Positions 43,825-46,629 of a stretch of 46,629 bases of DNA are shown in pieces (the stretch's first letter is position 1; each line of letters starts with the position of its first letter). The stretch covers positions 1 to 46,629 of the forward strand of contig CAMXAZ010000003.1 of NCBI GenBank assembly GCA_947179295.1, read 5' to 3'. Origin of the DNA: an uncultured Muribaculaceae bacterium (GTDB lineage Bacteria; Bacteroidota; Bacteroidia; Bacteroidales; Muribaculaceae). Under the pieces are notes generated by a model. That model was given only the letters and a program-made list of their open reading frames with translations, was not told the origin of the DNA and did not search any database. The translations under genes were made by a program, and so were the position numbers.

Positions 43825-44103
43825 TTATTTTCGTTTGAACCAACGCATTACCTTGAATGCCTTGCTTCCGAGACGGAAAGTCACAAGAGCTATATCCAGA
43901 TAGCTGAGAGTGCCAAGCACCTTGCCAAGCATGCCTCCTGATTTCACAGGATTGACTTTTTTCAGCCCGGTGAAGTTGCGTTTCAACCGGTCGCGGCTGA
44001 TCTCGATGCGTGCTGCTGTATATGCCCGCATATAGCGAAGCTCATCAAGTGTATAGCCCTTCCATTCGGCTTTTTCGTGAGGGAGTTCTTTTGCTGTGCT
44101 CAT
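43825..44103 (-). CDS. Hypothetical protein of the YtxH/holin-like cluster
   Basis: A 92-residue basic protein from ATG 44103; an upstream ATG at 44151 would overlap the holin-like gene. It begins with the acidic/aromatic MSTAKELPHEKAEWKGYT. A helical segment (LRYMRAYTAARIEISRDRLK) is followed by a weakly hydrophobic stretch (SYLDIALVTFRLG) and a basic end, KVMRWFKRK. It starts 10 bases after the holin-like gene, so the two are co-transcribed. I do not recognise a named family. The neighbours suggest an envelope-associated role. Confidence 0.7.
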   Translation of the reverse strand: MSTAKELPHEKAEWKGYTLDELRYMRAYTAARIEISRDRLKRNFTGLKKVNPVKSGGMLGKVLGTLSYLDIALVTFRLGSKAFKVMRWFKRK

Positions 44104-44113
44104 AACTGTGATG

Positions 44114-44458
44114 TCAGGGATTGAAGAAAAGACGTGAAACGAAACGGGCAATCGGATTAATGATCAGCTGCTTTCTGAACGCGAGTGCCACAGCAAGCAG
44201 AAGCACATAGAAGCCACACATTATAAAATAAGCCCAGATCATGCCTACCTCGGTAGCGATACAACGCACCACTGCGAGCGATAGGAAAAACATGATCAAA
44301 GAAATGAGGACAAATGCCAACAGGGAGAACGACAGCATTGTAAGAAGCATAGTAAGTTTCTCGGCAGCCGTCAGCCTGGCATAGTCTATGTTTAACTTCA
44401 GTGCGGAACGCAATTCGGCCCAAAGCACACTGAACTGATTCTGTTGTTTGTCGGGCAT
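44114..44458 (-). CDS. Phage holin family-like membrane protein
   Basis: A 114-residue protein from ATG 44458 with an amphipathic N-terminus (FSVLWAELRSALKLNIDYAR) and two strong membrane hairpin segments, residues 38-62 and 70-95. This is the layout of the Phage_holin_3_6/DUF1469 group found on many chromosomes. There is no lysin or phage gene nearby, so it is not a prophage holin in any useful sense. Proteins of this group commonly sit beside YtxH-domain genes, as here, and are probably envelope stress or membrane organisation factors. A possible -7 element (TAGCTTTG on the minus strand, 44554-44561) lies upstream. Confidence 0.75.
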   Translation of the reverse strand: MPDKQQNQFSVLWAELRSALKLNIDYARLTAAEKLTMLLTMLSFSLLAFVLISLIMFFLSLAVVRCIATEVGMIWAYFIMCGFYVLLLAVALAFRKQLIINPIARFVSRLFFNP

Positions 44459-44519
44459 AGGTGATAATTGTGTGAAATAACACACAGTGTAAGAGAGTGA
44501 TGAACTCGCGGCACTTGGC

Positions 44520-44552
44520 CGCCCCGTGGTCTCGTCGGGAAGCCGCGGGGCG
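44520..44552 (-). terminator. Possible GC-rich hairpin between the second YtxH gene and the holin-like gene
   Basis: CGCCCCGTGG (44520-44529) pairs with CCGCGGGGCG (44543-44552), with one G-T pair. It follows the YtxH gene on the minus strand but has no T-run, and it overlaps the place where the holin-like transcript may begin. It could be a terminator or a leader structure. Confidence 0.4.
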
Positions 44553-44610
44553 ACAAAGCTACGCGTTTATGCTGCCATGATGCAGCGGCAATGAAAATTC
44601 AGTAGACGGA

Positions 44611-44808
44611 TCAGTCGTCAATCTCGGTGGTGAGCTGTTCGACAAGAGCATCGATCTCGTTGTCTGAGCAGATGATACCCTTCTTGCGGAGAAGATCGGC
44701 GATACGCGCACGGATATCCTCTCCCTTTTCAGGAGCAAAAAGCACAGCAGCTCCGGCACCTACGATAGCGCCTCCGATAAATGCGTAGAGCAATGACAGA
44801 TTTGACAT
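44611..44808 (-). CDS. YtxH domain protein, copy 2
   Basis: A 65-residue protein with one glycine-rich membrane segment (FIGGAIVGAGAAVLFAP, residues 10-26). The YtxH signature APEKGEDIRARI follows, then a charged helical tail ending in acidic residues. It is clearly a paralogue of the gene 42 bases upstream, sharing GGA-x-x-G-x-x-x-x-LFAPEKGE and the following basic helix with KKGI. The role is unknown; YtxH proteins are linked to general stress in other bacteria. Confidence 0.82.
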   Translation of the reverse strand: MSNLSLLYAFIGGAIVGAGAAVLFAPEKGEDIRARIADLLRKKGIICSDNEIDALVEQLTTEIDD

Positions 44809-44850
44809 AATACTATTGGGGTGTTAACAGAGTTTTGTACTGAATATTAT

Positions 44851-45048
44851 TTATTTCTCGATCTCTTCAGCGATTTCGTCAGCCAGCTCTTCGAGTTTGC
44901 TCTTCTGAAGCTTGATGCCTTTGCTTTCAAGATACTTCACAATGTTGCGACGAGTCTTTTCGCCCTTTTCAGGAGCAAGGAGAAGACCAACTGTAGCGCC
45001 GGCAACAGCACCGCCGATAACTGCGAGAACAATGTTTAATGCTTTCAT
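44851..45048 (-). CDS. YtxH domain protein, copy 1
   Basis: A 65-residue protein with one membrane segment (NIVLAVIGGAVAGATVGLLL), the LAPEKGEKTRRNI signature and a charged helix ending EEIEK. It starts the small envelope cluster (two YtxH, holin-like, 92-residue protein). The 149 bases upstream of it, toward the antiporter gene, hold no perfect TAnnTTTG; the nearest matches, TAAAATTG and TAACTTAG, each have one mismatch. Confidence 0.82.
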   Translation of the reverse strand: MKALNIVLAVIGGAVAGATVGLLLAPEKGEKTRRNIVKYLESKGIKLQKSKLEELADEIAEEIEK

Positions 45049-45197
45049 TTCTTTTATCTATTTGAGGGGTTATGTTTCGATTTACAATTTTAAACAACCG
45101 TCAGGCCGGATGGTTCACCGTTGAGGCTGATAATTTTCATGTCTGCAATCGTTTTTACGCCTCTAAGTTACAATGTTTCCGCCGAGTTTGCAAATTA

Positions 45198-46629
45198 TCA
45201 GCCCTCAATATCGGCAAGACGCTTTACAGAGCCTACAGCCCAGATCGTGTCACCCTCCGAAAAAACGATTGATGGATCAGGCTGGAGATAATCGCCGCCT
45301 CGCTGGACTGCCACAAGCAGTGATTCCCAGACGTTTCGGAAATTCGAGCTGACTATCGTCTTTCCTATCAGGGGCGAAGAGGCTTTCAGACGGACTCCTG
45401 TCAGCCGGATGTCATCTGCCGAGACTTCAGGAGCTTCATCGTCAGCAGCCTCTACAACCGGGAGCAGTTTCTGAATCTCGTCGTCCGTGCCTATCACGCC
45501 AAGCACATCGCCGGGGAAAACACGCTCTTCGGCTCCTGGAACCATTATCAGATCGCCGCCTCGCTGGATCGAAGCCACCGATACTCCGAAACGGCTGCGC
45601 AGCCCTGAGTTTTTCAACTGTTCGCCGACAAAGGGACATTTGTAGCCGACTGTCATGTAGGCAAGGTGCATATTGGGCACCAGACGGTTTTTGGCACCGC
45701 TGCGCCGCAGTTCACGCTCGTTGAGATTGTCGATAAAACGCGATTCGATGCGGACCATACGTTTGTGGGCCGATTTGGAGAACGACAGGACGAGTATGAA
45801 GAACAGTCCTACCCCTATGGTCCATCCCACTTTCATCGAGTAGATCGAACTGAGAAGATAGACGAGAATCGTCATGGCTATAAGCAGACGCACTATGGTC
45901 ATGACAATCAGAGGCACGTCATAGCGGGCATTGGCCGCTATCAGGCGTTCGCGCTCGGTCTTCTTTGATGCCGGATAGGTCATGGCAAGCAGGAAGGGAG
46001 CCATGAGCAGCAGCGAGACCACGGTGGCAAAGAGACGCCCCCAGTTCGGGAAGAGTCCGGTGAATGTAGGCACTATATAGTCAAGCGAAATCAGCGACAG
46101 GGCTATGAGGACTATCGAATACAGGACCACACGCCAGAGATAACGCTTGAAAAGTGAATGCCAGAGCTGACGGGTGGCACTGGCTGAAGTCGTAGCCTCC
46201 TCAGTGTAGCGGTTAATGAGAAAGTGCAGGCGTCTTGGCAGATGCGCCTCCACAAAATTGGCTGTCGGATCAGCCATACGGATAAAATATGGCGTGGTAA
46301 AGGTTGTGACCACCGAGACAGCGACTACAATCGGATAGATCTGCGCGTCAAGGACTCCGAGCGACATGCCGAGCGATGCGATGATGAATGCGAACTCACC
46401 GATCTGCGTAAGCGAGAATCCGGATTCGATTGCCACACGCAATGACTGGCCGGTCAGCAGCATACCGGTTGTACCGAAAAATATCATGCCGCAGATAACC
46501 ACAGCCGACAGAATCAGTATCGGGAGCCAATAATGTGCGATGATAGCCGGATCGACCATCATGCCCACTGAAATAAAGAATATCGAGCCGAAAAGGTCTT
46601 TGACCGGAATGGTGACACGTTCGATGCGC
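45198..46629 (-). CDS. Kef-type cation:proton antiporter with C-terminal TrkA-C domains (5' end outside window)
   Basis: Partial gene: the frame stays open to the window edge and continues into RIERVTIPVKDLFGSIFFIS upstream of the first internal start. The visible part is about 477 residues. IFFISVGMMVDP is the classic Kef/CPA2 motif. QIGEFAFIIASLG is the second family motif, followed by several more membrane helices. The C-terminal 150 residues hold two TrkA-C (RCK-C) units, each with a QRGGD segment (SIQRGGDLIMVPGA; AVQRGGDYLQPD). A TrkA-N nucleotide-binding domain is missing between channel and TrkA-C. The exchanged ion (K+ or Na+) cannot be read from sequence. Confidence 0.9.
   Translation of the reverse strand, partial: RIERVTIPVKDLFGSIFFISVGMMVDPAIIAHYWLPILILSAVVICGMIFFGTTGMLLTGQSLRVAIESGFSLTQIGEFAFIIASLGMSLGVLDAQIYPIVVAVSVVTTFTTPYFIRMADPTANFVEAHLPRRLHFLINRYTEEATTSASATRQLWHSLFKRYLWRVVLYSIVLIALSLISLDYIVPTFTGLFPNWGRLFATVVSLLLMAPFLLAMTYPASKKTERERLIAANARYDVPLIVMTIVRLLIAMTILVYLLSSIYSMKVGWTIGVGLFFILVLSFSKSAHKRMVRIESRFIDNLNERELRRSGAKNRLVPNMHLAYMTVGYKCPFVGEQLKNSGLRSRFGVSVASIQRGGDLIMVPGAEERVFPGDVLGVIGTDDEIQKLLPVVEAADDEAPEVSADDIRLTGVRLKASSPLIGKTIVSSNFRNVWESLLVAVQRGGDYLQPDPSIVFSEGDTIWAVGSVKRLADIEG

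Noticed and set aside
44114-44458. Holin-like gene as sign of a prophage
   Set aside because: No lysin, terminase, capsid, tail or integrase genes are nearby, and this family is common on chromosomes next to YtxH genes.
1-46629. tRNA, rRNA, CRISPR arrays, origins and attachment sites
   Set aside because: No tRNA-like TTCGA arm with matching acceptor stem, no regularly spaced repeats, and no clustered DnaA-box-like sequences were seen in the noncoding gaps.

Overview
The window reads as chromosomal DNA of a Bacteroidota bacterium, order Bacteroidales, possibly Muribaculaceae (the family is inference from protein flavour, not proven). Direct signs are repeated Bacteroidota-type promoters (TTTG or TTG near -33 and TAnnTTTG near -7), few purine-rich ribosome binding sites, a PorV homologue of the type IX secretion system, a FeoA-FeoB fusion, a HisB fusion and short PabB/PabC proteins. 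GC content is moderate in core genes. It falls in several glycan-related genes: the methyltransferase at 20.7 kb, the glycosyltransferase/Stealth pair at 30.3-32.1 kb, and the membrane protein at 41-43 kb. No tRNA, rRNA, CRISPR array, intact insertion sequence or prophage was seen.

Layout. 0-6.1 kb: gltBD, NADPH glutamate synthase. 6.1-9.8 kb: a folate block. pabA (minus) and pabB-pabC (plus) diverge from overlapping promoters, and thyA-folA run back toward pabC. 9.8-13.6 kb: the upstream part of that minus-strand run, in transcription order porV, ispF, a small Tat-type ferredoxin, a large NapH/NapG-like polyferredoxin, then thyA-folA. 13.7-20.4 kb: plus-strand feoAB, a LolC/E-like permease and ppdK, closed by a strong hairpin. 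20.4-23.8 kb: an AT-rich methyltransferase, a truncated DUF3990 remnant with its small DUF3791-like partner, an inositol monophosphatase family gene and a pRiA4b ORF-3-like acidic protein. 23.8-26.1 kb: a minus-strand run of PAP2 phosphatase, YciO-type protein and a GNAT/FemAB-like protein.

26.4-32.1 kb is the most distinctive part. A lipid A-type acyltransferase, a Stealth phosphotransferase and a GT92-like transferase converge on a second operon of a glycosyltransferase and two tandem Stealth paralogues. All three Stealth proteins belong to the family related to the human GlcNAc-1-phosphotransferase, so a surface glycan with sugar-phosphate linkages is the natural hypothesis.

32.3-38.0 kb: histidine operon hisG-D-C-B-H-A, without hisF or hisIE, ended by a bidirectional hairpin shared with a SulP transporter. 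40.1-42.8 kb: a GtrB/DPM-like glycosyltransferase convergent with a DUF6056-like multi-pass protein that may be its GT-C partner. 42.9-46.6 kb: prmA, a small envelope cluster (92-residue protein, holin-like protein, two YtxH proteins) and a Kef-type antiporter cut by the window end.
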